Both the position numbers and the translations under genes were made by a program. A stretch of 64,000 bases of DNA from Ardenticatenia bacterium (GTDB lineage Bacteria; Chloroflexota; Anaerolineae; Ardenticatenales; Ardenticatenaceae), in the NCBI GenBank assembly GCA_030949995.1, contig JAUZRY010000086.1, forward strand, positions 1 through 64,000, in the 5' to 3' direction. The notes below the pieces were generated by a model. It saw only the letters and a program-made list of their open reading frames with translations, did not search any database and was not told the origin of the DNA. Positions 51,792-60,387 of the stretch are shown here, one piece after another (position 1 is the stretch's first letter; each line of letters starts with the position of its first letter).

Positions 51792-54068
51792 TTAGGACAG
51801 CTTCTCCAGTTTGGCCAAGCTGGCCAACAGTCGCCGGGTGCCCTCCTCCACAAAGGCCACGGTGACCTCTTCGTCCTCACCCGATGGGCGGGAGGTGATC
51901 ACGATGCCCTCGCCGAATGTGGGGTGGCGGACGCGTTCGCCGGGCTTGAAGCGGAGGGTGACCTTGTGGGCCCTGGTGGCAGCCTGGCGTCGTTGGCGGG
52001 CGGCGGCTAGCTCCTCGTCGCGCCGGTGGCGTGGCCGTGCCGTGGACAGGGTGTGGCCCACGTCGAGCCCCAGCGGGACCTGGCGCGACGTGCGCGTTCG
52101 TGGGCGCCGGATCAGGCGCTCCGGGATGTCGCGGAGAAACCTGGAGGGCTCAGAGAGCTCGCTGCGGCCCCACATCTGTCGGCGAAAAGTGTGGACCAGG
52201 TAGAGGCGCTCCTTGGCCCGGGTGATGCCCACGTAGGCGAGGCGACGCTCCTCGGCCAGGGCCTCCTGGTCGTCCAAGCTGCGCACGTGGGGGAACAGGC
52301 CTTCCTCCATCCCCACGATGAAGACCACCTTGAACTCCAACCCTTTGGCCGTGTGGAGTGTCATCAACGTGACGGCGTCCCGGGAGGAGTCCACGCGGTC
52401 GGCGTCCGAGATGAGGGCCACCTCCTCCAGAAACGTGCTCAACCCGCTCTCCACGGGCAAGAGGGCGTATTGGGCGGCCACATTGCGGAGCTCCCTGACG
52501 TTGTCCCACCGCTCCTCCCCCTCATTGGAGCCGTCCCGCACGTGGAGCTCGTAGCCGGTGCGCTCCACGATCATGTCGAGGAGTTCCAGCACGTTGCGCT
52601 CCCGCCGGGCGCGAATGAGCTCCTGGAGCAGGGTGAAGAAGGCGGTGAGCACGCGCTCGGCACGCCGGTCAAAGGGGGGTGGGACGTTGGGGAGGAGGGG
52701 AGACCTCCCCTCCTCGCCGGCGCCGTCCTGGCCCTGGTGCTCGGCCAACACCTGGAGGGCCGTGTAGACGGGCAAGCCCATTTCCTCGGCCCACCCCAGG
52801 AGGGCCAACCACGTCCTCTGGCCGATGCCCCTTGGGGGCACGTTGATGATGCGCTCCAGGCTGATCAGGTCAAAGGGATTGTGGACAACGCGCAGGTAGG
52901 CCAGCAGGTCCTTGATCTCGCGTCGCTCGTAGAAGCGGGTGCCCCCTACCAGCACGTAAGGCACCGCGGCCCGCACGAAGGCTTCCTCCAGGGGGCGGGA
53001 CTGGGCGTTGGTGCGGTACATGACGGCGATCTCGCGGCGCTGAGCCTCACCCCGAGCCACCAGGCGGGCGACCTCGCGCACGACGAAGTTGGCCTCGTCC
53101 ACCTCGTCATACGCTTCGTGGACCACGACCTTGGGGCCAGGCCCCTTGGTGGTCCACAGGCGTGTGGGCTTGCGGTGGGGGTTCTTGGCGATCACGGCCT
53201 GGGCCACGTCCAGAATGGTTTGGGTCGAGCGGTAGTTCTGTTCGAGGTAGACCACGTGGGCGTCGGGGAAGTCCTCCTCAAAGCGCAGCACGTTGCGGTA
53301 ATCGGCCCCCCGCCAGGCGTAAATGGACTGGTCCACGTCGCCCACGACGAAGACGTTGCGGTGTGTTTCCCCCAGCAGGCGCACCAGCTCGTATTGGACG
53401 GCGTTGGTGTCCTGGAACTCATCCACGTGGATGAAGTGCCACCGCCGGCGGTAGGCGTTCAGGACATCGGGGACGTGGCGGAAGAGCTCCACGGTGCACA
53501 GGAGCAGGTCGTCAAAGTCGAGGGCGTTGGAGGCGCGCAGGCGCTCCTGGTAGGCGGCGTAGACCCGGCCGACGACTTCCTCCCAGTACGCCGTGGCGTG
53601 CTTCTGGTAGGCGGTGACGCTGATGAGCTCGTTCTTGGCCCGCGAGATGGCCGCGTGGATGGCCGTTGGCCGGTAGGTGCGCTCGTTGAGGTTGAGTTCC
53701 CGGATGATCTGGTGGACCAGCCGGCGCTGGTCGTCGGCGTCGTAAATGGCGAAGTCGGGCTCGTAGCCCAGGTGGTGGATGTGGCGGCGCAGGATGCGGG
53801 CGCAGGTGGCGTGAAACGTGCCCAAGGTCACGTGCTGGGCGCGTTCGCCCAGAAGCTGCTCCAGGCGGGCGCGCATCTCGCGGGCGGCCTTGTTGGTGAA
53901 CGTGACGCCCAAGATGTTGGCGGGCTCGATGCCCGCCGTTTTCATCAAGTAGGCGATGCGGTAGGTGAGCACGCGCGTCTTGCCGGAGCCAGGGCCGGCC
54001 AGGACCAGCACCGGCCCCTCCATGCGCGTCACGGCGTCCCGCTGTTGGGGGTTTAACTCGTCGAGCAT
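51792..54068 (-). CDS. pcrA: UvrD/PcrA-type DNA helicase
   Basis: The protein has 758 residues. Superfamily 1 motifs: LNPQQRDAV (Q), VLAGPGSGKTRVLTYRIA (I), VTFTNKAAREMRAR (Ia), FIHVDEFQDTN (II), VVGDVDQSIYAWRGAD (III), VYLEQNYRSTQTI (IV), VTLMTLHTAKGLEFKVVF (V) and RRLAYVGITRAKERLYL (VI). A C-terminal Tudor-like region (GERVRHPTFGEGIVI) follows. It is a 3'-5' helicase of repair and replication. The start is ATG 54068. It lies downstream of the CNB gene. Confidence 0.96.
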   Translation of the reverse strand: MLDELNPQQRDAVTRMEGPVLVLAGPGSGKTRVLTYRIAYLMKTAGIEPANILGVTFTNKAAREMRARLEQLLGERAQHVTLGTFHATCARILRRHIHHLGYEPDFAIYDADDQRRLVHQIIRELNLNERTYRPTAIHAAISRAKNELISVTAYQKHATAYWEEVVGRVYAAYQERLRASNALDFDDLLLCTVELFRHVPDVLNAYRRRWHFIHVDEFQDTNAVQYELVRLLGETHRNVFVVGDVDQSIYAWRGADYRNVLRFEEDFPDAHVVYLEQNYRSTQTILDVAQAVIAKNPHRKPTRLWTTKGPGPKVVVHEAYDEVDEANFVVREVARLVARGEAQRREIAVMYRTNAQSRPLEEAFVRAAVPYVLVGGTRFYERREIKDLLAYLRVVHNPFDLISLERIINVPPRGIGQRTWLALLGWAEEMGLPVYTALQVLAEHQGQDGAGEEGRSPLLPNVPPPFDRRAERVLTAFFTLLQELIRARRERNVLELLDMIVERTGYELHVRDGSNEGEERWDNVRELRNVAAQYALLPVESGLSTFLEEVALISDADRVDSSRDAVTLMTLHTAKGLEFKVVFIVGMEEGLFPHVRSLDDQEALAEERRLAYVGITRAKERLYLVHTFRRQMWGRSELSEPSRFLRDIPERLIRRPRTRTSRQVPLGLDVGHTLSTARPRHRRDEELAAARQRRQAATRAHKVTLRFKPGERVRHPTFGEGIVITSRPSGEDEEVTVAFVEEGTRRLLASLAKLEKLS

Positions 54069-54161
54069 GACGGACAGGCACTCCTGAGCCGCTGAGAAGA
54101 GGAAGGAGGCGCCTCGACGCCTCCCCCTCGACGCCTTTCTGTGCGGGAGCAACACGCCTCG

Positions 54162-56795
54162 TTACGGCTTGAGGACCCGCTGGAACTTAATCATGTACTC
54201 CACGTGGACAGTGCGCCACCGCTCCTCGATGTCGCCCAGCCCGAGGCCGTTGACTCGCTCGCTCGGCAAGCCATCCACCCAGACGGAGTAGGCCTGGCCG
54301 GCGGCGTACATGGGAAAATTGGTGGCGTACTCGGGGAAGGGCTTGTTTTCGGTCACGCTCACCGTGCGCCCGTCGGCCCAGGCGAAGACGACGGGTTGGC
54401 CCACAATGCGGTTGCCGTTCTCGTCGAGCACTTCGACGTTGACGCTGTGCCGGCCTTGGGCCTCCTGCTCGTCGCGCCAGAGCACCTCGATCACCCGCCA
54501 GTAGGCCTGTCCCGAGGGCACGTCAACCGACTGTATGGAGACGCCCAAGGGGCCTAAGCGTGGGTCCAAGTTGCGTGGCGGCTCGGGCGGCGCCTTGGGC
54601 GGCGCGGGCGTGGCCGTGGGGGGGCGAACCTGGCGGGCCGTTGTGTTGCCGGCTTGCTGAGCTGCCTCGGCCTGTGCCGGCGGGTGGGTGGCCGTAGGCG
54701 CCGGCGTGTTGGTGGGCGTGGCCGTCGGGACGGGCGTCGGCGTCTCGGTGGGCGCGGGCGTGGCCGTCGGGACGGGCGTCGGCGTCTCGGTGGGCACGGG
54801 CGTGGCCGTGGGCGCCGACGTCTCGGTGGGCGCGGGCGTGGCCGTGGGGTCGGACGCCAGGGCCACCACCTGTTCCCCACCGCCCACGTTGCTGCTGCCT
54901 TCCAGGAAAGCGCGGCCGTTGCCGTTGAACATGGCGCTGAGGGCCACGCTGGGGGCGGCGATGCCGGTCAGCCAGAGGAGCAGAATGGCCAGCACGACCA
55001 GGCGCACCTTTGCGGCCGTGCTGCGGGCCACAAACCAGGTGATGAGCTCGGCGAGCAGGCCTGGATGTGTGTCCGCCTCGGCTGCTGGAACGGCGGTGAC
55101 GGGCGCAGCAGCGACTTGACGGGCGGGCGCGGCCGCTGGCTCCGCAGTTGGCGGGGAGGGGGCTTCGGTCTCCCGTTCGGTCATCAGGCGGGCTGTCAAC
55201 ACCCGGGTCAACGTGAGCGTAACTTGGGGGTGGCGGGAGAGCATGGCCTCGAAGGCCTGGCGGGGAAGCACCAGGAGCGTGGCGTCCCGGACCACGTGGG
55301 CCGTTTCCCGCTGGCGGTTGCCCGTCAAGAGCCCCACTTCGCCGAAGAAGCCCGGCGATCGCACCGAGATGCTCCCCTTGCCAGGGCCCTCCAGCCGGAC
55401 TTCGCCCTCGTGGAGCAAGTAGAAGGCTTCAGCCAGCTCGCCCAACCGGTACAGCGTGTGGCCGGCCGGCACGTGCACCTCCTCCAACTGGGCGGCGAGC
55501 TCCTCCAGTTCCTCGGCAGTGAAGGCGGCGAAGAGGGGGAAGCGGCGCAGCGCGCTGATCACTGGCGTCTCGGGCGGGGCCGTCTCCTCGCCCAGCAGTT
55601 GCTGGAGCCGCTGGCTTACAGCGGTGCTCATGGCGGGGAAGCGGCTCGCCATGATGTCGAAGTCGGCCTTGGACAACACCCAGAGGGTGGATGGTTCGGC
55701 TGCCCGGGCACTGTAGGGCCAAGCTCGGCCGGTGAGCAAGGCCATCTCGCCCACGTGATCGCCGGACTGCAACTCGTCGAGGACTTCGTCCCCTTCGACC
55801 ACCTCAACTGTGCCCCGGTTCACCAGGTAGAAGGCGTCGCCGGGGGCACCGGCCCGGAAGAGCTGCTCCCCATCAGCCAGGTGGTAGACCTCCAAGTGGC
55901 CGGCCACCACGTCCAACGCATCATCGGGCACGCTGCTGAAGAGGGGCACGCGCCGGAGCATCTCCTCGGCGGCGGTGCGCTCCGCGGCCGAAAGAGGATG
56001 GTGTTTGACGTGTTGGGTAAAGGCCCGGCGCAGGTCAGCGTGTGTTTCCAGGAGGCGGTTCATGTCGTCGCGGCCAAGGCGCCAGAGCTGGACCTCTGTG
56101 GCCGCCCGGGCCACAGCGCCGTAGGTGTCGCCGGTGACGAGGGCGATGTGGCCGAAGAACTCGCCGGGGCCGATCTGACGGAAGGGCTCCGCGATGTCAG
56201 GGGAGGTGGAGACGAGAATGACCTCACCTGCCTCCAGGAAGAAGGCGCTCTCGGCTTTGGCGCCGGCCTGGAAGATGAGCGCTCCTCGGGGGATGAGTTC
56301 GGGGACCATGCGCTCGGCGAGGGCCCGGCGGCTCTCCGGGGAGACGTTGGCCAGCAGGTCACAGGTGGCCAAGTGGGCTTCCAGGTGACCGGTCAGGTCC
56401 ATCAGGGGTTCGCCCAGAAAGGCGCTCAGCTTGACGGCGATGGAGGGGTGTTGGGCTACCAGCTCGGCCCAGTGCTCAGCGGTCATCACCCACGTGTCCA
56501 GGTCGGTGCGGGCCACGCCGGTCACGCCGTAAGGCTGGTGCCGCAACACGTCCATCTCGCCGGCCAGTCCGCCGGGGCCGATGTTGGCCACGACCCGCCC
56601 ATCGGCCGAGCGTTCCACCAGGCTCAACAGGCCCGATTTGACCAAGTAGAAGGCGTGAGCCGGCCGGCCCTCCTCAAAGAGCACGCTTCCCTTGGGGAAG
56701 CGTGCCACGTCCATGGCGCGGGCCACGAGCCGGCGTTCCGCGTCAGTTAACACGCCGAAGAGCGGCGCGTTTTTCAGGAATTGGTTTTTCACCAT
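54162..56795 (-). CDS. Four cyclic-nucleotide-binding-like domains, one membrane helix, stalk and extracellular domain
   Basis: This is an 877-residue single reading frame. Four CNB-fold domains lie at about 10-125, 140-260, 285-400 and 420-535 (cores MDVLRHQPY, IALVTGDTY, MALLTGRAW, VGLLTGNRQ). A Pro/Ala linker and one membrane helix (VRLVVLAILLLWLTGIAAP, about 600-620) follow, then a Thr-Pro stalk. The C-terminal beta-rich domain of about 130 residues (GQAYWRVIEVLWRDEQ, VNVEVLDENGNRIVGQPV) resembles those of the two genes upstream. The Arg that normally binds the cyclic phosphate is Tyr, Tyr, Trp and Gln in domains 1-4, so the ligand may differ from cAMP. N-in/C-out topology is inferred. 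I know no named family with this order. It is third in a minus-strand unit of stalked proteins. Confidence 0.85.
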   Translation of the reverse strand: MVKNQFLKNAPLFGVLTDAERRLVARAMDVARFPKGSVLFEEGRPAHAFYLVKSGLLSLVERSADGRVVANIGPGGLAGEMDVLRHQPYGVTGVARTDLDTWVMTAEHWAELVAQHPSIAVKLSAFLGEPLMDLTGHLEAHLATCDLLANVSPESRRALAERMVPELIPRGALIFQAGAKAESAFFLEAGEVILVSTSPDIAEPFRQIGPGEFFGHIALVTGDTYGAVARAATEVQLWRLGRDDMNRLLETHADLRRAFTQHVKHHPLSAAERTAAEEMLRRVPLFSSVPDDALDVVAGHLEVYHLADGEQLFRAGAPGDAFYLVNRGTVEVVEGDEVLDELQSGDHVGEMALLTGRAWPYSARAAEPSTLWVLSKADFDIMASRFPAMSTAVSQRLQQLLGEETAPPETPVISALRRFPLFAAFTAEELEELAAQLEEVHVPAGHTLYRLGELAEAFYLLHEGEVRLEGPGKGSISVRSPGFFGEVGLLTGNRQRETAHVVRDATLLVLPRQAFEAMLSRHPQVTLTLTRVLTARLMTERETEAPSPPTAEPAAAPARQVAAAPVTAVPAAEADTHPGLLAELITWFVARSTAAKVRLVVLAILLLWLTGIAAPSVALSAMFNGNGRAFLEGSSNVGGGEQVVALASDPTATPAPTETSAPTATPVPTETPTPVPTATPAPTETPTPVPTATPTNTPAPTATHPPAQAEAAQQAGNTTARQVRPPTATPAPPKAPPEPPRNLDPRLGPLGVSIQSVDVPSGQAYWRVIEVLWRDEQEAQGRHSVNVEVLDENGNRIVGQPVVFAWADGRTVSVTENKPFPEYATNFPMYAAGQAYSVWVDGLPSERVNGLGLGDIEERWRTVHVEYMIKFQRVLKP
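54718..54845 (-). repeat. 42-bp tandem repeat coding for the Thr-Pro stalk
   Basis: The unit GTGGCCGTCGGGACGGGCGT... (42 bp, plus-strand reading) occurs about three times with few changes and encodes repeats of the type APTETPTPVPTATP in the CNB protein. Such repeats may vary in copy number between strains. Confidence 0.75.
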
Positions 56796-56824
56796 TCCCC
56801 TCCTTTGTGCTTGTCACCGACGTG

Positions 56825-57645
56825 TTATCGAGCCCGCCTGAAGCGCACAAACCACCCTATTGGCCGGTCGGGCTCCACATCATCGGTGCATTGTGCCGCA
56901 AGTTGTGCAGTTGTCAAATCCAGGGCGATTTCGCTACGCCCCTGGTCCACTTGGAGGGCGTAGCGGCCCTCCTGGGTCAGGGCGAAGTCAGCGTATCCGG
57001 GGTCGTCGGCGTGCAGGCCGGTGAAGAAGCGCTCCTCCCCTCCCGGCCAGGTGACGCGCAGGGGAATGCCGGGCAGGGGCACGCCTTGGCGGTCCTCCAC
57101 CCGCACCACGAGGAGCCGCGTCTCCGTGCCCTCGCCACAGGTAATGGGCCGGCGGGTGACCACGAGCCAGTCGAACCGGCCGGCGGCCACCACGGTGGGG
57201 AGGGGCGAGGGCCTAGGGGTGGGCTCAGGGGGGAGGGTGGGGGAGGGGATGGGGGCAACGGGGGAGCAGACGGAGTGCCGGCCAGCGCCCGGAGCCCTTG
57301 GCCACGCCCCCCAAGGGCGAGGGCCAGGCGGGCCAGCCGCCGGGCGTGCGCCGTTCGGCCCGCTTCGGCCTCCCGTTGGGCCAAGTCGGCCGTCCACTGG
57401 AGGATGTTGGGCGCCTGGAGGGCCTCCAGGCGCCGGCGGGCGGCTGCCAAGTCCCGCTCGACGGCGTAGGCATCGGCCACCATGCCGATGTAGACTTCTT
57501 TTTCGCGGAACCGCAGGGCGGCCGGGGACAACCCCACCGGCTGCACGGGATGAGCGATCCAGGCGATGTAGAGCCCCGCGCCGAAGCCGCCGAGCAGCAA
57601 GGCGAAGGTGCTGATGACGACGAGAAGGCCCCTGTGGTTTACCAT
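56825..57645 (-). CDS. Stalked single-helix surface protein (one frameshift)
   Basis: The repaired protein has about 273 residues. It has an N-terminal anchor (LLVVISTFALLLGGFGAGLYIAW), a helical region of about 90 residues (EVYIGMVADAYAVERDLAAARRRLEAL), a Pro-rich stalk and a C-terminal beta domain (ETRLLVVRVEDRQGVPLPGIPLRV, with two Cys) ending in FVRFRRAR. A G run at 57260-57264 (C on the coding strand) lacks one base, which splits the gene in the track. The start is ATG 57645, overlapping the end of the preceding gene by 7 bp. It is a paralogue of that gene. Function is unknown. Confidence 0.78.
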
Positions 57646-58662
57646 GATCGCCGAAACTCCACTTCCCACGAGTAGTGGCCGTAGCAGAGCTGGCGGGTGG
57701 CATCTCGCTCCCGGCAGTCGGCCTCATCGGCGCAGTAGCCCCCCTGGATGAGGTCAGCGTAGTCCGGGTTGACGCTGTCGATGCGCCGTGTCTCCTCGCT
57801 CGTGTAGGCGCGTCCGCTCACGTCCCGCACGACTTGGGCCCAGTAGGCCCCGTAGAGGGGGAACTCGGCCCGGCCAGGCCCCTTGGAGCCGCTCACGATT
57901 TCCTCTTGGCCGCCGGCCCAGCGGACGCGCACGATGATGCCGTCCAAAGGGGCGCCGTTGGCGTCCACCACCCGCAGGAAGAGGACGTTCATTCCGTCAC
58001 AGCCGCCGTTCTCCTGCACGGAGAGCATGCGGGCGACGGTCACCACGAAGTCGGCAGCCGCGGCCGGGGTGGCCGTGGGGGGGCATTGGGATGGGCGATG
58101 GGGGCAGGGGAGTGGGCGTCGGCGTGGGCGGCGGGTGGGTGGCCGTGGGCTGAGGCGTCATGGTGGGCAGCGGGGTGGCCGTGGGAGAGGGGGAGGGCGT
58201 GGCCGTGGGCAAAGGAGTGGTGGTGGGAGAGGGACGAGGCGTGGGAGAGGGGGTGGGGGTCGGGGATGGGGAGGCCGTTGGCGACAGCGTGGCGGTCGGC
58301 GTGGGCGTGGGCAACCAGGCGGCGAAGTCGGGCCGGTTCGCCCCCACGCCGTAGCTCAGGGCGGCCAGGGCGGGCGCCAGGGGGTCCCGGCGCCGGATGG
58401 CGGCTTCGGTGATCGCGGCCACGTCGTCGGCGTCGTACCCCAGCGCGGCCAGCCGCTGGCGGGCAAATGCCAGGTCCTGGTTCAACAGGTAGGCGGCGGC
58501 CACCAGGCGCACGTAGTCGTCGCGGTACTCCTGGGCCAAGTCGGCCGGATCCACGTCACGGTACTCGACGGGCGCCACGATCCAGCCGTACACCAGCCCC
58601 AAGACCAGGCCCACAGCGGCCAACATCACGAGCGCGAAGCCGATCCGTAAGGCTCGTATCAT
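57639..58662 (-). CDS. Stalked single-helix surface protein, paralogue (one frameshift)
   Basis: The repaired protein has about 340 residues. It has an N-terminal helix ([23 protein letters not shown]), a helical region ([29 protein letters not shown]) alike in its paralogue, a long Thr-Pro stalk (about 60 residues) and a C-terminal domain with [21 protein letters not shown] and four further Cys, ending in WEVEFRRSW. One G too many in the run 58077-58083 splits it. ATG 58662 or 58671 may be the start. It is the first gene of the unit that ends with the CNB protein, divergent from the ECF sigma gene. Confidence 0.78.
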
Positions 58663-58830
58663 GGAGCACATCACCCGTTGGCCAACACTTTGGCGGCCGG
58701 CCGAAATTGAAGTAGAATCTCCCACAGAGCGCGGCCCGTGAGCACCTTGCCGACGCCTCCAGTATCACAAGCGGGCACCTTGCATCGTTTGACCTGACAT
58801 CAGTACAGGATCGTAGAAGAACGCGGCCAC

Positions 58831-59577
58831 ATGAGTATAACGAAAACCAGGAGGGCGTCAAAACCACATGATGATCACAACCTGAGGGGAAGTGGCCGGC
58901 TGTTCGTTGCCGTAGTGGCCGGCGGACTGTTGGGAGTCCTCTGGTGGGCTTCGGCCTCCGTCGATTCTGACGATGCGGGGAACAGTGACCTGGAGCTGAT
59001 CCGGCGCGCCCAAGCAGGTGATGTGGAGGCGTTCAACCGGCTGGTGGGGCGCTATCAGCGGCTGGCCTACAACGTGGCCTATCGCCTCACGGGCGATCCT
59101 GACATGGCAGCCGATGCCACCCAGGAGGCTTTCCTGGCGGCGTACAGGGCGCTGCACGCCTTCGGGGGCGGCTCGTTTCGGGCGTGGTTGCTGCGCATCG
59201 TGACCAACAAGTGCTACGACATCCTGCGTTACCATCGGCGCCGGCCGGCCACCTCCTTGGACGCCCTCGTGGCCCAGTCCGCCATTCCAAAGGAGTTGGG
59301 CCGTGAAACAGCACTGCGGCCCGAAGAGATGGTGGAGCGCCTGGAGCTGGCGGAACTCCTCCAGGCGGCCATCATGGAGCTCCCCGAGGCCCAGCGGGTG
59401 ACCCTGATTCTGGCCGATGTCCACGGGTTCTCCTACGCCGAGATCGCCGACATCACGGGGGTCGAGCTGGGCACGGTGAAGAGTCGCCTCAACCGGGCAC
59501 GCCGCAGGTTGCGGGCGCTCCTGCGGCGCCACGAGGAACTTTTGCCCCCCCAATACCGTCTTGTGGGCAGCACCTGA
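58831..59577 (+). CDS. ECF-type RNA polymerase sigma factor with hydrophobic N-terminal extension
   Basis: The sigma region is complete. Region 2: LIRRAQAGDVEAFNRLVGRYQRLAYNVAYRLTGDPDMAADATQEAFLAAYRAL. Region 4: ELPEAQRVTLILADVHGFSYAEIADITGVELGTVKSRLNRARRRLR. From ATG 58831 it would have 248 residues with an extra 55-residue N-terminus containing a membrane-like segment (LFVAVVAGGLLGVLWWASA). A shorter start (GTG 58915, TTG 58936) would remove part of this. It is followed after 13 bp by its likely anti-sigma factor. It is divergent from the stalked surface proteins, which are candidate targets. Confidence 0.9.
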   Translation: MSITKTRRASKPHDDHNLRGSGRLFVAVVAGGLLGVLWWASASVDSDDAGNSDLELIRRAQAGDVEAFNRLVGRYQRLAYNVAYRLTGDPDMAADATQEAFLAAYRALHAFGGGSFRAWLLRIVTNKCYDILRYHRRRPATSLDALVAQSAIPKELGRETALRPEEMVERLELAELLQAAIMELPEAQRVTLILADVHGFSYAEIADITGVELGTVKSRLNRARRRLRALLRRHEELLPPQYRLVGST

Positions 59578-59590
59578 TCTGGTTGGGCAC

Positions 59591-60387
59591 ATGAGAGCGG
59601 GAGGCGAGCGAAGCGTGGCCCACATTCACCCGGAACAGCTTTCAGCCTACTTGGACGGCGAACTGTCGGAGGAGGAGCGCCGACAAGTGGAGGTTCACTT
59701 GGGCGTCTGTGTGGCCTGTCGGGAAGACGTGGAGGAGCTGCGCTGGGTGGTGGAGCTGGTGAGCACCCTCCCGTCGGTGGAGGTTCCGCGCCCCTTCTAC
59801 GTGCGCCAGGCCGACTTGGCCCCGACGGCACATGTCGCTCCGAACCTCTCCGCCCGCCTTGCCGGCTTCTTCCGCGCCCTCTCCTACGCCAGTGGCGTTG
59901 TCACCCTCTTCCTCGCCCTGATCACGGCCTTTTCAGCCATCTCGGCCCCACGCCCTGCGGCGGATTTGGTGAGGTCACAAGGGCGCGTTGAGCTTTCCGG
60001 GGCGCCGGAGGAGGAGCTGGAGGCATTCAAGACACAGGGCGAGGCGACGACATCTCCTTGGAAGGAGGTCGTGAAGCCCCCGCCGCCGGCCGGGGACGAT
60101 GATGGCGTGCGCAAGGCCGAGGTCGGGCTCGTCGCGCCGCCCACCGTGATGCCGGACGCCAACGCCATGGCCGAGGGAGTCGCTGCCACACCCATGCCCA
60201 CGGCGACCGGTGGGCGCCCCGTGCGGCCATCGGTTCTGCCCCTGTGCTCACACCTGCCGCGCCGTTGGTCCCGGAGGGTCGGGGCGCGGCAAGCCCCTTT
60301 GCCCTGCCGCCAGCCGCCTGGCTCGCCGTTGCCCTCCTGAGTACGATTCTGTTTGGAGCGCTGGCACGATGGCTGAACGCCCGCTGA
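59591..60387 (+). CDS. Zinc-finger anti-sigma factor with two membrane helices (one frameshift)
   Basis: The repaired protein has 265 residues. The N-terminal anti-sigma zinc finger (HPEQLSAYLDGELSEEERRQ, then HLGVCVACRE: H-x3-C-x2-C) precedes a first membrane helix (GVVTLFLALITAFSAI), a Pro-rich region and, after adding one G at 60212-60214, a second helix WLAVALLSTILFGALARWL with a stop at 60387. The track version ends in an unlikely Arg-rich tail at 60340. It overlaps polX by 19 bp. It should hold the ECF sigma factor at the membrane until a signal arrives. Confidence 0.85.

Noticed and set aside
54700-54850. Regular repeats that could suggest a CRISPR array
   Set aside because: They are contiguous 42-bp coding repeats without spacers and encode the Thr-Pro stalk in frame.
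59087-59831. Minus-strand ORFs opposite the sigma and anti-sigma genes
   Set aside because: They are Arg/Pro-rich shadows without start signals.
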